A stretch of DNA of 10,005 bases from Clostridiales bacterium UBA1380 (GCA_002305445.1 DBRA01000048.1:5987-15991); one strand, 5' to 3'. Positions 1 to 7,033 are shown, counted from the first letter of the stretch. Translations and numbers: made by a program. The notes: generated from the sequence alone by a model not told the origin.

Positions 1-182
1 GGTCCGCGCGTTACGGATTTACCGCCAGACGCGGAAAAATCGCGTGCCGCAGAAATATCTCTAACCGCAGAAACATCCCGTGCTTCAGAGATATCGCGTG
101 CCGCCGACATATCGCCCGCCGCGGCAGAAATCTGTTTCGCCGCCGCGGAAGCAAAGGCGCGCGCGAAGCCTTCCGCGTTCAT
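1..182 (-). CDS. Unidentified protein, N-terminal part only, with tandem hexapeptide repeats; possibly V-ATPase subunit C by position
   Basis: The frame starts with ATG at 182-180 and stays open for 60 codons to the window edge, so the C-terminus is missing. A strong GGAGG lies 7 bases before the ATG, which makes the start convincing. The protein begins MNAEGFARAFASAAAKQIS and then has about five degenerate hexapeptides: DMSAAR, DISEAR, DVSAVR, DISAAR, DFSASG. There is no signal peptide or membrane segment in the visible part. It follows subunit E on the same strand, 55 bases downstream. In the usual clostridial order (I, K, E, C, F, A, B, D), C is the stalk subunit not accounted for here, so C is the obvious contextual candidate. 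However, the first 60 residues do not show the start I would expect of a C (AC39-type) subunit, and the repeats are not a family feature I know. The gene is certain; its identity is not. Confidence 0.6.
   Translation of the reverse strand, partial: MNAEGFARAFASAAAKQISAAAGDMSAARDISEARDVSAVRDISAARDFSASGGKSVTRG
40..111 (-). repeat. Degenerate 18-bp tandem repeat, in frame
   Basis: Four consecutive 18-bp units can be aligned at 40-57, 58-75, 76-93 and 94-111. A weaker unit lies at about 22-39 and a diverged one begins at 112. The unit resembles TCGCGTGCCGCAGAAATA on the plus strand. It keeps the reading frame of the minus-strand gene and encodes D-[MIVF]-S-[AE]-[AV]-R hexapeptides. The units differ at many synonymous and some coding positions, so the array is not a recent exact duplication. 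Confidence 0.8.
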
Positions 183-198
183 ATGGCTGCCTCCTTTT

Positions 199-232
199 AA
201 AAAAGCCGCGCGTCGGTCCAGCGGCGCGCGGC
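199..232 (-). terminator. Rho-independent terminator or attenuator after V-ATPase subunit E
   Basis: Read on the minus strand, GCCGCGCG (232-225) pairs perfectly with CGCGCGGC (212-205) across a 12-base loop, and TTTTTT (204-199) follows at once. This is a textbook intrinsic terminator. The stem begins only 5 bases after the TAA stop of subunit E, and the GGAGG of the next gene begins 4 bases after the T run. The element therefore either ends the I-K-F-E message or tunes how much of it reads into the next gene. Confidence 0.8.
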
Positions 233-237
233 ATAAT

Positions 238-906
238 TTACGCTTTTTCAAACTGCCCCGCCATTTTGACAGCTGTAAGACGGAGATTTTCGTCCAGCGT
301 CTCGTTGACGGCGAGGTTGCCGGCTACAAGGCGCGCTCCGCCCAGCGTTATCTCCGAGTCGGGGACGACGGTGTAAACCGGCGAACCCGCTTCGGAGTAG
401 CCGGCGACCGACTCCTGCGACAGCCGCTCGAGCCTGTTTTCGAGCGCGCGCAGCACGTCGTACTTGTACCGCGCGGCGTCCCGCTGCGACAGATAGATCG
501 TGAACGACGGGTCGCCGCCGGACGGGCCCATTCCGCGGCAGCTGTCGGCGATGTACAGCACGAGCGACACGAGCCAGCCGAGGTAGTCCTCCGAGTCCGC
601 GAAGGCGCGCAGCCGCTGCGCCGTCTTTTCGGTGATGCTCTTTATAAGCTTCTCGCGCTCGAGCAAAAGCCCGCCGCGCAGAGCGGAGCTTGCGCGCGAG
701 TATTCGCGCGCGTTCTCGCGCCGCATGACCTTCGCCTCGTTCTCGAACCATTCTGCTGCGTCGGCGTCGGCGGCCTTTTTGCCTTCGGCCATGATGCGCG
801 CGCGCTCTTCCTCGACGCGTTTGCGTATCTCCGCGGCGCGCGCGTTCGCGTCGGCGATGACCTCGTCTTCGAAGCGGCCGAGCTTTTCGGAATCGTGTTC
901 GTTCAT
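238..906 (-). CDS. atpE: V/A-type ATP synthase subunit E (peripheral stalk)
   Basis: This is the 222-residue peripheral-stalk subunit E, which in this family pairs with a second coiled-coil subunit to hold the catalytic head still against the membrane sector. Residues 1-75 are charged and alanine-rich with a heptad-like pattern, as expected for the long N-terminal coiled coil. The C-terminal domain carries the diagnostic ITLGGARLVAGN segment (186-197) followed by NETLDENL (201-208), matching the family's GG...VDNTLDxRL signature. The ATG at 906 is preceded by AAAGGAGATTTTAT, a good ribosome binding site. It starts 29 bases after the subunit F stop and is followed by an intrinsic terminator. 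Length is normal for the family (about 190-220 residues). Cytoplasmic. Confidence 0.9.
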   Translation of the reverse strand: MNEHDSEKLGRFEDEVIADANARAAEIRKRVEEERARIMAEGKKAADADAAEWFENEAKVMRRENAREYSRASSALRGGLLLEREKLIKSITEKTAQRLRAFADSEDYLGWLVSLVLYIADSCRGMGPSGGDPSFTIYLSQRDAARYKYDVLRALENRLERLSQESVAGYSEAGSPVYTVVPDSEITLGGARLVAGNLAVNETLDENLRLTAVKMAGQFEKA

Positions 907-935
907 ATAAAATCTCCTTTCCGGCTCCTATCGCG

Positions 936-1217
936 TCAGCCTATCGTCTTCTTGACGTACTCGGCGATGCTCTCGCCCGCGGTGCCGTGGCGGTCGGGAA
1001 TGATCAGCACGAGCGGCTTCACGCGCGCGTCGTCGAAGGCGGCGGGGTCGAGCGAGCGCGCCTTTTCGGTCGCGAGTATCACGCCCGCGCCGCTTGAAAT
1101 CGCGCGCTCGAGCTCGGCATGCAGCGCGTCGGCGTCATGGACGACGGCGCCGTCCGCGCCGGCCAGGCGCATGCCCGTGTATGTGTCGGTGTTGTCGGAT
1201 ATGACGAAGACGATCAT
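936..1217 (-). CDS. atpF: V/A-type ATP synthase subunit F (central stalk)
   Basis: This small 93-residue protein is the rotor-shaft subunit F, which binds subunit D in the central stalk and modulates ATPase activity. The N-terminus MIVFVISDNTDTYTGMRLAG matches the family's beta strand, GDxDTxxGFrLaG loop and following helix. GVILATEKA near residues 45-53 is the second conserved strand. Slightly short but complete against the usual ~100 residues. The start at 1217 is chosen because its ATG overlaps the stop of subunit K as ATGA and because the family's N-terminus begins there; the same frame runs further upstream but that part is out-of-frame K sequence. The Shine-Dalgarno signal before this ATG is weak (GCAAAG), so translation is probably coupled to K. 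Confidence 0.9.
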   Translation of the reverse strand: MIVFVISDNTDTYTGMRLAGADGAVVHDADALHAELERAISSGAGVILATEKARSLDPAAFDDARVKPLVLIIPDRHGTAGESIAEYVKKTIG

Positions 1218-1687
1218 ATCTTTGCCAGCATCTGAATCGAGATAAGCATTCCGTACAGCGCGACGCCTTCGGCGAGCGCGACGAAGATCAGCGCCTTGCC
1301 GAACGCCTTCGGGTTCTCGCTGATAGCGCCGATGGCGGCGGAGGCGGATGCGGACACCGCAATGCCCGCGCCGATGCACGACATTCCCGTGACGAGCGCT
1401 ATGCCGAGCATGCCGAGGCCGTCGCCGAAGGTCATGCCGGCTCTTTCGGCCGTTTCTGCGGCCGCCTCGGTCTGCGCGGCTCCGCCGGCCGCGGCGTCGG
1501 CCGTTCCGTCGGCTGCTCCATCGGAGGCGGATACGCCGGACACAAGCACCGAAACCGACAGTATGACGCAGGCCGCGATGTTTACTGCGAGCCACAGCTT
1601 TTTGCCGCCTGCCGATTTTGCGCGGGCGGACACCGCGAGAGGGACAAGGCAGAGCGCGAATAATATTATTATGGCAGCGGCTGTCAT
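1214..1687 (-). CDS. atpK: V/A-type ATP synthase subunit K (rotor ring proteolipid) with N-terminal extension
   Basis: This 157-residue membrane protein forms the rotor ring that carries the coupling ion. It has four hydrophobic stretches at about 3-20, 31-53, 92-117 and 130-155. Only the C-terminal pair is a true c-type hairpin: GAGIAVSASASAAIGA, a polar NPKAFGK loop near 125-131, then ALAEGVALYG with the ion-binding glutamate at E140. The N-terminal pair does not resemble a second c hairpin. It is joined by an Ala/Gly/Asp-rich linker (about 54-84). From memory, a similar layout occurs in other clostridial V-type K proteins, where a leader precedes one hairpin. The first ring helix lacks the Gln seen in Na+-binding rings, so proton coupling is more likely, but that is inference. 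Start and stop overlap I and F by ATGA. Confidence 0.87.
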   Translation of the reverse strand: MTAAAIIILFALCLVPLAVSARAKSAGGKKLWLAVNIAACVILSVSVLVSGVSASDGAADGTADAAAGGAAQTEAAAETAERAGMTFGDGLGMLGIALVTGMSCIGAGIAVSASASAAIGAISENPKAFGKALIFVALAEGVALYGMLISIQMLAKI

Positions 1688-3753
1688 ATGGATGATTCCT
1701 CAACTTTCGTTAATTGTTGATTTGCCGTATTCGGGGTGAGCGGCGCGAACTCTATGCCCTCACCGGTGTAATAACGGCCGAACAGCTCGTAGAACTCGAG
1801 GCGGAGCACCTGAATGCCGACGATGAGCCCTTCGAAGACGGTCACAAAGATATTGCCGAGTATAATGATGAAAATATTGCCGGTCGAGCCGCCGCCCGCG
1901 CCCGCAAGCAGGAAGACGACGGTCATCATGCCGACGTGCGAGAGGGCGAACGCGCCGATTCTTATGAAGCTGATGGTGTTCGTGAGGTAAGACAGAACGC
2001 TTTCGAACAGCTCGAAGAACGAGCTGAACGCGAAGTCGACCGGATCCTTCGGGATAACGTCGCCCCTGCGTCTGATGAGCGCGGTCAGCGGCTCTGCGAG
2101 GAAGAGCAGCGCAAGCCCCGTCACGACGACGGCGGCGAGCACGCTCGACGGTACGATCTGCTCTTTCACGATGCCGAAGAAGCCGAGCGCGAACACGACG
2201 ACGCCGCAGTAGGTCGCCATGCCGACGACGCCGTTCGGCGACAGCAGCACCCTGCCGACGTCGCGGCGCTTTATGCCGTTCACGATGTTCAGCACCATGC
2301 AGGCGAGAACGGTCGCGACGCCGAGCGCGACGGCGGCGACGAGCGTGACGTTGATGTTCTCCATCGGGTTGAAACCCTCGATGATATCCTCGAAGCCGAA
2401 GACCGAACCGTAGAAGAAGCCGAAGGCGCAGGACGAGCAGCCGATCAGCGATATGATCCTGCCGAGCGGTAACTTCTTCCAGAACCACATGACGAGCCCT
2501 GCGAGTATCAGAAGCGCGCCCTGTCCGACGTCGCCGAACATCAGCCCGAAGAAGAGCATGTACGTGATCGCGACGACGGGCGTGGGGTCGAGCTCGCCGT
2601 ATGACGGACAGCCGTACATCATGACGTACTGCTCGAACGGGCGGAACAGGAAGAAGTTTCGCAGCTTTGTCGGCGGAATCACGCGCGCCGCCGACGGGTC
2701 GTCGTCCTGCGACGGGGGAGGCTGTTCCACAGTTACGGTCACGCCTTCGACGGCTTCGAGTTTCGCGCATGCGTCCGCGGCGCGGCGGCGCGGCACCCAG
2801 CCGCACATCGTGAACGTGCCGTGGCGGAAGTCGCAGAGCGACTTCAGGCGGCCGAGCTCCGCAAGCCCCGTCAGGCGCGACCGCAGCGCGGCGGTCACGG
2901 CGGACGCTTCGCGCGCGAACTCCGCGGACTTCGCGGTCTTCGCCGCAAGGTCGGCCTTCAGCTCCGCGCTCTTCGCGCGCAGCTCCGTCAGCGCCTCGGC
3001 CGGAGTGCCGTGGATCCGCGTGCTGATGTAGACGCGCTCGAAGCCGAGCGACGAGAACAGGTTGTCGATCCTGACGGCGTGCGCCTTCGGCGTGATGTAG
3101 AGGCCCCAGACCTCCTTCGACTTCTCGGTGGACAGCGGGAAGAAGAACATATCCTCGCAGTCGCGCCGGTAGTTTACGAGGTTTTCGGCGCTTTCGCGCG
3201 GCATGTGCCCGAAGCGGAAGTGGAAGAACTCGACCGAGAACAGCCGGTCGAGGTCGACCTTCGCGTCGGCGAGGTGCTCGAGCTGGCCGATGACCATGTC
3301 GTTGTCGCGCAGCGCGGCCGCGGCGGCGGCGGTTTCGTCCGCGAGGGCGCGCCGCTTAGCCGAAAGCGAGTCGATGAACGCGCGCGCGCTTTCGGGCGAC
3401 AGGTTCTCCGGCAGCTCTGCGGTGCCGGGCGAGCGCACGTCAGAGTTTTCAGGCGCGGCATATTTTGCCACGCCTGTTTCCTTTGTCCTCGCCGCACCGA
3501 TGTCTTTTTTTGCCGTGCCCGCGTCCTTTTTCGCCGCGGCGGCGTCGGACGCGAGCGCGGCCTCGAGCGTGTCGAGCGCCTGAAGCGCCGAAGCGTATCC
3601 GCCGCCCGAATCGGGCGGGGCGGCATGCTGTATGCGCAGGACGTCCCGCGCGTCTGCCGGGGCGAACTCGGGCAGCTGCCTGACGGCGCGCAGCGCCCGG
3701 TCTATCAGCTTCTCGTCTCCTGTGAGGGTGAGAAGCTCCATTTTTTCAATCAT
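1684..3753 (-). CDS. atpI: V/A-type ATP synthase subunit I (membrane stator, a-subunit equivalent)
   Basis: This 689-residue protein is the stator that forms the ion path beside the K ring. Residues 1-370 are the cytoplasmic arm with coiled-coil hairpins; from about 371 the membrane part begins with PFEQYVMMYG and DPTPVVA (389-395), followed by FFGLMFGDVGQG, all family hallmarks. Seven to eight membrane helices follow. ISFIRIGAFALSH places R598 as the likely essential arginine facing the ring glutamate, and R651 in QVLRLEFYE is a second conserved arginine. The end FGRYYTGEGIEFAPLT is typical. The start at 3753 fits the family (MxIEKMELLTLTG), although the nearest purine-rich site is weak. Residues about 66-120 hold an Ala/Lys-rich repetitive insertion. 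The gene follows CotH by 41 bases and overlaps K by ATGA. Confidence 0.95.
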   Translation of the reverse strand: MIEKMELLTLTGDEKLIDRALRAVRQLPEFAPADARDVLRIQHAAPPDSGGGYASALQALDTLEAALASDAAAAKKDAGTAKKDIGAARTKETGVAKYAAPENSDVRSPGTAELPENLSPESARAFIDSLSAKRRALADETAAAAAALRDNDMVIGQLEHLADAKVDLDRLFSVEFFHFRFGHMPRESAENLVNYRRDCEDMFFFPLSTEKSKEVWGLYITPKAHAVRIDNLFSSLGFERVYISTRIHGTPAEALTELRAKSAELKADLAAKTAKSAEFAREASAVTAALRSRLTGLAELGRLKSLCDFRHGTFTMCGWVPRRRAADACAKLEAVEGVTVTVEQPPPSQDDDPSAARVIPPTKLRNFFLFRPFEQYVMMYGCPSYGELDPTPVVAITYMLFFGLMFGDVGQGALLILAGLVMWFWKKLPLGRIISLIGCSSCAFGFFYGSVFGFEDIIEGFNPMENINVTLVAAVALGVATVLACMVLNIVNGIKRRDVGRVLLSPNGVVGMATYCGVVVFALGFFGIVKEQIVPSSVLAAVVVTGLALLFLAEPLTALIRRRGDVIPKDPVDFAFSSFFELFESVLSYLTNTISFIRIGAFALSHVGMMTVVFLLAGAGGGSTGNIFIIILGNIFVTVFEGLIVGIQVLRLEFYELFGRYYTGEGIEFAPLTPNTANQQLTKVEESSI

Positions 3754-3794
3754 CCAAAAAACACGACCTTTAAAGGCGGCTTACGGCGGATATG

Positions 3795-6425
3795 TCAGTC
3801 CGCCCTGTAGCCGTATAGTTCAATTTCGGCGACGTCGCCGTGCATCGTATCGTTGCCGTACTTATAGTATCTGTACGCGGCGGCGCCCTTTATTATTATT
3901 TCCTGCCAGACAGGGGTATCAAGCCCCTTAGACGACGTCCAGATCGGCGTCCACGTCTTTTTGTCGTTGGAGCCGTATATCGTCGCGCCCAAGAAGCGGT
4001 CGGGGAAGCCGTCGCGCGGCATGATGCGAACTTTTGTCAGCGTGTACTTCGCGCCGAGGTCGACCGCAGTATAATATTTCGACCCGACCCCTTCGGGGTC
4101 GAAGAAGGTTTTAATCTTGCCGTCCCACGCCTTCTCGAACGTGTCGTCGGAGCCGCCCCACGCGTCCGTTCCGAACGGTTTACCGGACAGCTTCGCCGAC
4201 GGCGGAACCTTTTTCCACTGCGCGGTGAACGAGACGTCGCCGTTCACTTTCACCTTGTCGCCCGCGGCGTACGTCTTTTTACCGTCGCTCCAGCCGGTGA
4301 AGGTGAGCGCGGCGCTCTGCCACGGCGCGTCCGGCAGCGTTATCGTCGCGCCCTTGGCGGTATAACCGGTCACGGCGGAGCCGCCCGCGTCACCGGGCAG
4401 AAGCGTCACGGCTGCGTCGGACGCGTCGTACACGCGCAGGATTATGTAACTTTCGCCGAGATACTTGCCGCTCTTGTCGTAGGCGAGCGCTTCGATGACG
4501 TTGCGCCCCTTGCTGCCGGGCACAAGCGCGGATTTGTCAAGCGCGATGTCTATCCTGCCGGCCTTCGAACCGGTGGCGGCGGATTTGACGAGCGCACCGT
4601 TGACGTACACCTCGACCTTCGCCGCGCTTGACTTGTACGAGACCGTCGCGGCGATGCTGTTCGCGCCGCGCACTGCGTAATCGGCGGGCGCCGCGACCGT
4701 GAGCGGAACATCATTGGTTATATTCATGACAGCGGAAAGCGAGATCGAAACGGCGTCGGTCGACTTCGGATATTTGCCCATGATGCCGGGCTCGCGGAGC
4801 GCAAGCTGCGCGTCCATCCACTCGGCGCGGTTGCGCAGCCATTCGTCGAGCCGCTTTACCTCGGAGTCGGCGGTGAGTCGGTAGCCCCAGCGCTTCGCGT
4901 CGCGCTCGGCGGAAACGGAGATGGTCTTCGCGAGCGTCGACACGCGCCCGAGCATGGTGTCAAGCTCGGCGCGGTGCGCCCACCAGTAGTCCTCGAGGAT
5001 CGTGATGAAGTACGGGTCGGAATAAAGCGCGCGGTACCAGTATTCGCGGTCCTGGCTTTCGGAGTTTTTCCACTCGTTGTATGTCCCTGAGCTGCCGCCG
5101 AGGTTAATATGGTTGCCGCTCGACCAGTCCATGTCCCAGATCGGGCCGAACGTCAGAGGGCCGCCTATGTCCTTGTACATGTAGCAGCTCTTGTAGAGCA
5201 GCTCCACGTTTTTAAACGCCTGATTGACGCACCAGAAGGCGAGGAACGAGTCGACGTCCATGTAGTCGCTCCAGCGCTTGCCCTCGGAGTTGTAGCCGGT
5301 AGTCGAGTAAATAGCGTTCTCCATCGACTGGAAGTAGCTCTTTATCTCGTTCATCAGCTTTTCGTTTGTCGCCGCGAACTCGGGCGACTTGATCATCAGC
5401 TTGACGTTGTTCTTCGTCATGAACTTCGAGAACTCGTCGTAGTAGTCGTCGTTCTCGATGAGCCAGCCTCCGCTGAAGTCGATGTCAGAGAGGTCGACGT
5501 ATTTCGACACGTCGTAGTTTTTGTACTTCTTCGTCGTTATCCACGACAGGTCGGCGGTCATGCCGTCTTCAAGCGCGGACTTCGCCGCTTTCGAGAGCCC
5601 CTCCGCTTTCGCGATCGCGTCGGCCGCGTCGGAGGCGAAGTCCTCCCAGTCGAAGATTTCGACGCGCCCGTCCTCGACGCGGACGTTTTCGCCGAACTGA
5701 TAAAGCCCCACGTATTCGCCGTTGAGCACGAGGTCGACGAACACGCTCTCGCACGGGATGAGCCCGAGAGATGCGCTGTAATCGGTCGACAGCACGTTTC
5801 TCAGGTTGGAGCGGTCGAAGTAGTTGGCGAGAAGCACCCAGTGCTTCGATTTGCCCATGCCGAACATATCGGACTTTTCGCCGAGCTTCAGCTTGTACGG
5901 AGCTTTCTTCTGGCCCCACGTGCTGTTGCCGCGTCCTCTTATCTCGATGTCGGCGAAGCCCTTCGTGTATGTGTTCGTGTTGTTTTTGTAGGCGCTGTTC
6001 AGCACGACCTTCATCTTCGCGCCGATGTACACTTCCTTCGACATGATGGCCTTGCCGCCGTTGGTCTCGATGAACACGACGGGCAGGCTGCTCTTGAACG
6101 TCGACGCGTCGTATGCGTATACATTGATGCCGGCCGCTGTGTTCTTCGCCGTGACCTTGACGACCTTGCCGACATAATCGCTCTTGACGGCGAGCGTTCT
6201 GCCGGAGCCGATCTTCTTGCCGTCGGCATACCATGCGTATGCGAAGCTGCCGGGCGCGCCGTCGGCGCCCGTGACCGTCGCGGTCAGTGTGCCGCCGTCT
6301 TTGAAGCTGCCGCTTATGGAAACTGCGGCGGCCGGATATTTCGACGCGGCCGAAACCGATAAAACAAGTGCGGCGGCGAGCGCCACGGCTAATACGGCGG
6401 CGGTGATGATTTTCTTAATCGTCAT
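3795..6425 (-). CDS. Secreted CotH-family protein with Ig-like, InlB-type and discoidin domains
   Basis: Predicted 876-residue extracytoplasmic protein. MTIKK, a hydrophobic stretch, then VSA-A (26/27) is a clear signal peptide. An Ig-like fold covers about 30-100. The CotH kinase-like domain covers about 115-540 and includes IRGRGNSTW (162-170), APYKLKL, FGMGKSKHWVLLANYFDRS and PIWDMDW (428-434), where the two Asp probably bind metal and nucleotide. An Ig-like segment (about 575-665), an InlB-type repeat ending in FTGWSDGKKTYAAGD...FTAQW (to ~738), and a C-terminal F5/8 type C (discoidin) domain (about 740-876) complete it. The founding CotH of Bacillus phosphorylates spore-coat proteins; the target here is unknown. 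I see no sortase, dockerin or S-layer motif, so surface retention may rest on the C-terminal modules. I chose the ATG at 6425 over the one at 6434 because GAGG lies 10 bases before the first and only 1 base before the second. Confidence 0.92.
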   Translation of the reverse strand: MTIKKIITAAVLAVALAAALVLSVSAASKYPAAAVSISGSFKDGGTLTATVTGADGAPGSFAYAWYADGKKIGSGRTLAVKSDYVGKVVKVTAKNTAAGINVYAYDASTFKSSLPVVFIETNGGKAIMSKEVYIGAKMKVVLNSAYKNNTNTYTKGFADIEIRGRGNSTWGQKKAPYKLKLGEKSDMFGMGKSKHWVLLANYFDRSNLRNVLSTDYSASLGLIPCESVFVDLVLNGEYVGLYQFGENVRVEDGRVEIFDWEDFASDAADAIAKAEGLSKAAKSALEDGMTADLSWITTKKYKNYDVSKYVDLSDIDFSGGWLIENDDYYDEFSKFMTKNNVKLMIKSPEFAATNEKLMNEIKSYFQSMENAIYSTTGYNSEGKRWSDYMDVDSFLAFWCVNQAFKNVELLYKSCYMYKDIGGPLTFGPIWDMDWSSGNHINLGGSSGTYNEWKNSESQDREYWYRALYSDPYFITILEDYWWAHRAELDTMLGRVSTLAKTISVSAERDAKRWGYRLTADSEVKRLDEWLRNRAEWMDAQLALREPGIMGKYPKSTDAVSISLSAVMNITNDVPLTVAAPADYAVRGANSIAATVSYKSSAAKVEVYVNGALVKSAATGSKAGRIDIALDKSALVPGSKGRNVIEALAYDKSGKYLGESYIILRVYDASDAAVTLLPGDAGGSAVTGYTAKGATITLPDAPWQSAALTFTGWSDGKKTYAAGDKVKVNGDVSFTAQWKKVPPSAKLSGKPFGTDAWGGSDDTFEKAWDGKIKTFFDPEGVGSKYYTAVDLGAKYTLTKVRIMPRDGFPDRFLGATIYGSNDKKTWTPIWTSSKGLDTPVWQEIIIKGAAAYRYYKYGNDTMHGDVAEIELYGYRAD

Positions 6426-6460
6426 GGAGCACATACCTCACGCAAAATAATTTTCGTCGG

Positions 6461-6481
6461 TTTATATATTGTTTATATATT
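6461..6481. repeat. AT-rich 10-bp direct repeat with 11-bp period
   Basis: TTTATATATT occurs perfectly at 6461-6470 and again at 6472-6481, one helical turn apart. On the minus strand this reads AATATATAAAC twice. It lies 36 bases upstream of the CotH start in an otherwise GC-rich region. It may supply -10 boxes, be a binding site for a repressor or activator, or both. Confidence 0.7.
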
Positions 6482-6504
6482 AATGATGGAACCCCTGACG
6501 TCAA
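6474..6504 (-). promoter_or_regulatory. Candidate promoter for the CotH gene (and possibly the V-ATPase genes after it)
   Basis: On the minus strand TTGACG (6504-6499) is followed after 19 bases by TATATA (6479-6474). The -35 is 5 of 6 to consensus, but the spacing is longer than the ideal 17. Other -10 choices exist in the same AT-rich repeat, so the exact box is uncertain. It lies in the gap between DUF2284 and CotH, with no other clear promoter before subunit I, so it may drive the whole CotH-I-K-F-E block. Confidence 0.45.
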
Positions 6505-6517
6505 AAGGCATTTTGGT

Positions 6518-7033
6518 TTATTCGGCGAAAACGGCGGAATACCAGTTCTGCTCTTCCTTCTCCGGGTCGGAGAGCGTTTGGATGGGCATGCCGAGCGCGC
6601 GAACCGTCGCGAAAACGTCGATTCCGACGCTGTGGAACGCGGGCCGCGCCTTCTGCGGGAAGCGGCACGGCGCGTCCTCGGTCGCGGCGCAGGACGCGCA
6701 GAGCGAACAGTCGGAAAGGGAGAACGCGAAATACGCGCCGTCGCGGAACAGCTCGCCCTCGAGCGCGAGCGAGACGCGCTGCGTCGTCACCTTGTCGTGG
6801 CCGCGCACGATAATGCCCCAGCTGTAGCGCGAGAGCATCTCCTTATACTCGGCGAGCGAGACGTTGTTCGCGCGCGACGGGCAGGTGTGGTTGCGCCCCC
6901 AGTCGCTGCAGCCGAACATGCATTTGAGCAGCGTCCGCGTGTCGAAGACGATGTCGGAGAGCGAAAACGCCTTCGCGTCGACCGCTCCGAGCTCGATCGC
7001 GCGCTTTATGTAGTATTCTCTTTCCTTCACCAT
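6518..7033 (-). CDS. DUF2284 family cysteine-rich, probable metal-binding protein
   Basis: 171-residue soluble protein with no signal peptide. Cysteines are arranged as C38-x3-C42-x8-C51-P in the N-terminal half (KCMFGCSDWGRNHTCPSR) and C109-x2-C112-x2-C115-x7-C123 in the second, ending CRFPQKARPAFHSVGID. This two-cluster pattern is the hallmark of DUF2284, whose members are called predicted metal-binding proteins. The C-x2-C-x2-C spacing followed by a later Cys-Arg-x-Pro would suit an iron-sulfur cluster, but that is inference. Function is unknown. The start at 7033 (MVKEREYYIKRAIELGA) is preferred over an in-frame ATG at 7096 because the latter sits inside the -35 box of a perfect promoter. 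A GGGGT lies about 8 bases upstream. It is followed by CotH on the same strand but with its own promoter in between. Confidence 0.87.
   Translation of the reverse strand: MVKEREYYIKRAIELGAVDAKAFSLSDIVFDTRTLLKCMFGCSDWGRNHTCPSRANNVSLAEYKEMLSRYSWGIIVRGHDKVTTQRVSLALEGELFRDGAYFAFSLSDCSLCASCAATEDAPCRFPQKARPAFHSVGIDVFATVRALGMPIQTLSDPEKEEQNWYSAVFAE

Noticed and set aside
1218..1703. Upstream extension of the subunit F frame to 1703
   Set aside because: The added part is an Arg-rich out-of-frame reading of subunit K. The family's N-terminus begins exactly at the ATG at 1217, which overlaps the K stop.
3754..3794. Terminator between CotH and subunit I
   Set aside because: CCTTTAAAGG (3767-3776) is a perfect palindrome but would give only a three-pair stem with a four-base loop, and its six Ts start 5 bases later, so it is too weak to call.
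2821..3810. A 329-codon plus-strand open frame opposite subunit I
   Set aside because: It is an antisense shadow of a well-supported gene; the translation is Arg/Ala/Glu-rich with no motif. The plus-strand frame at 1714-2472 is rejected for the same reason.
5109..6362. A 417-codon open frame on the plus strand, opposite the CotH gene
   Set aside because: It lies fully antisense to a protein with clear domains and its own translation is rich in Val, Arg, His and Asp with no recognisable fold, as expected from the reverse of GC-rich codons. No ribosome binding site or promoter was seen.
6426..6434. CotH start at 6434 (three residues longer)
   Set aside because: The only Shine-Dalgarno-like GAGG is 1 base from that ATG but 10 bases from the one at 6425, which also gives a cleaner signal peptide.
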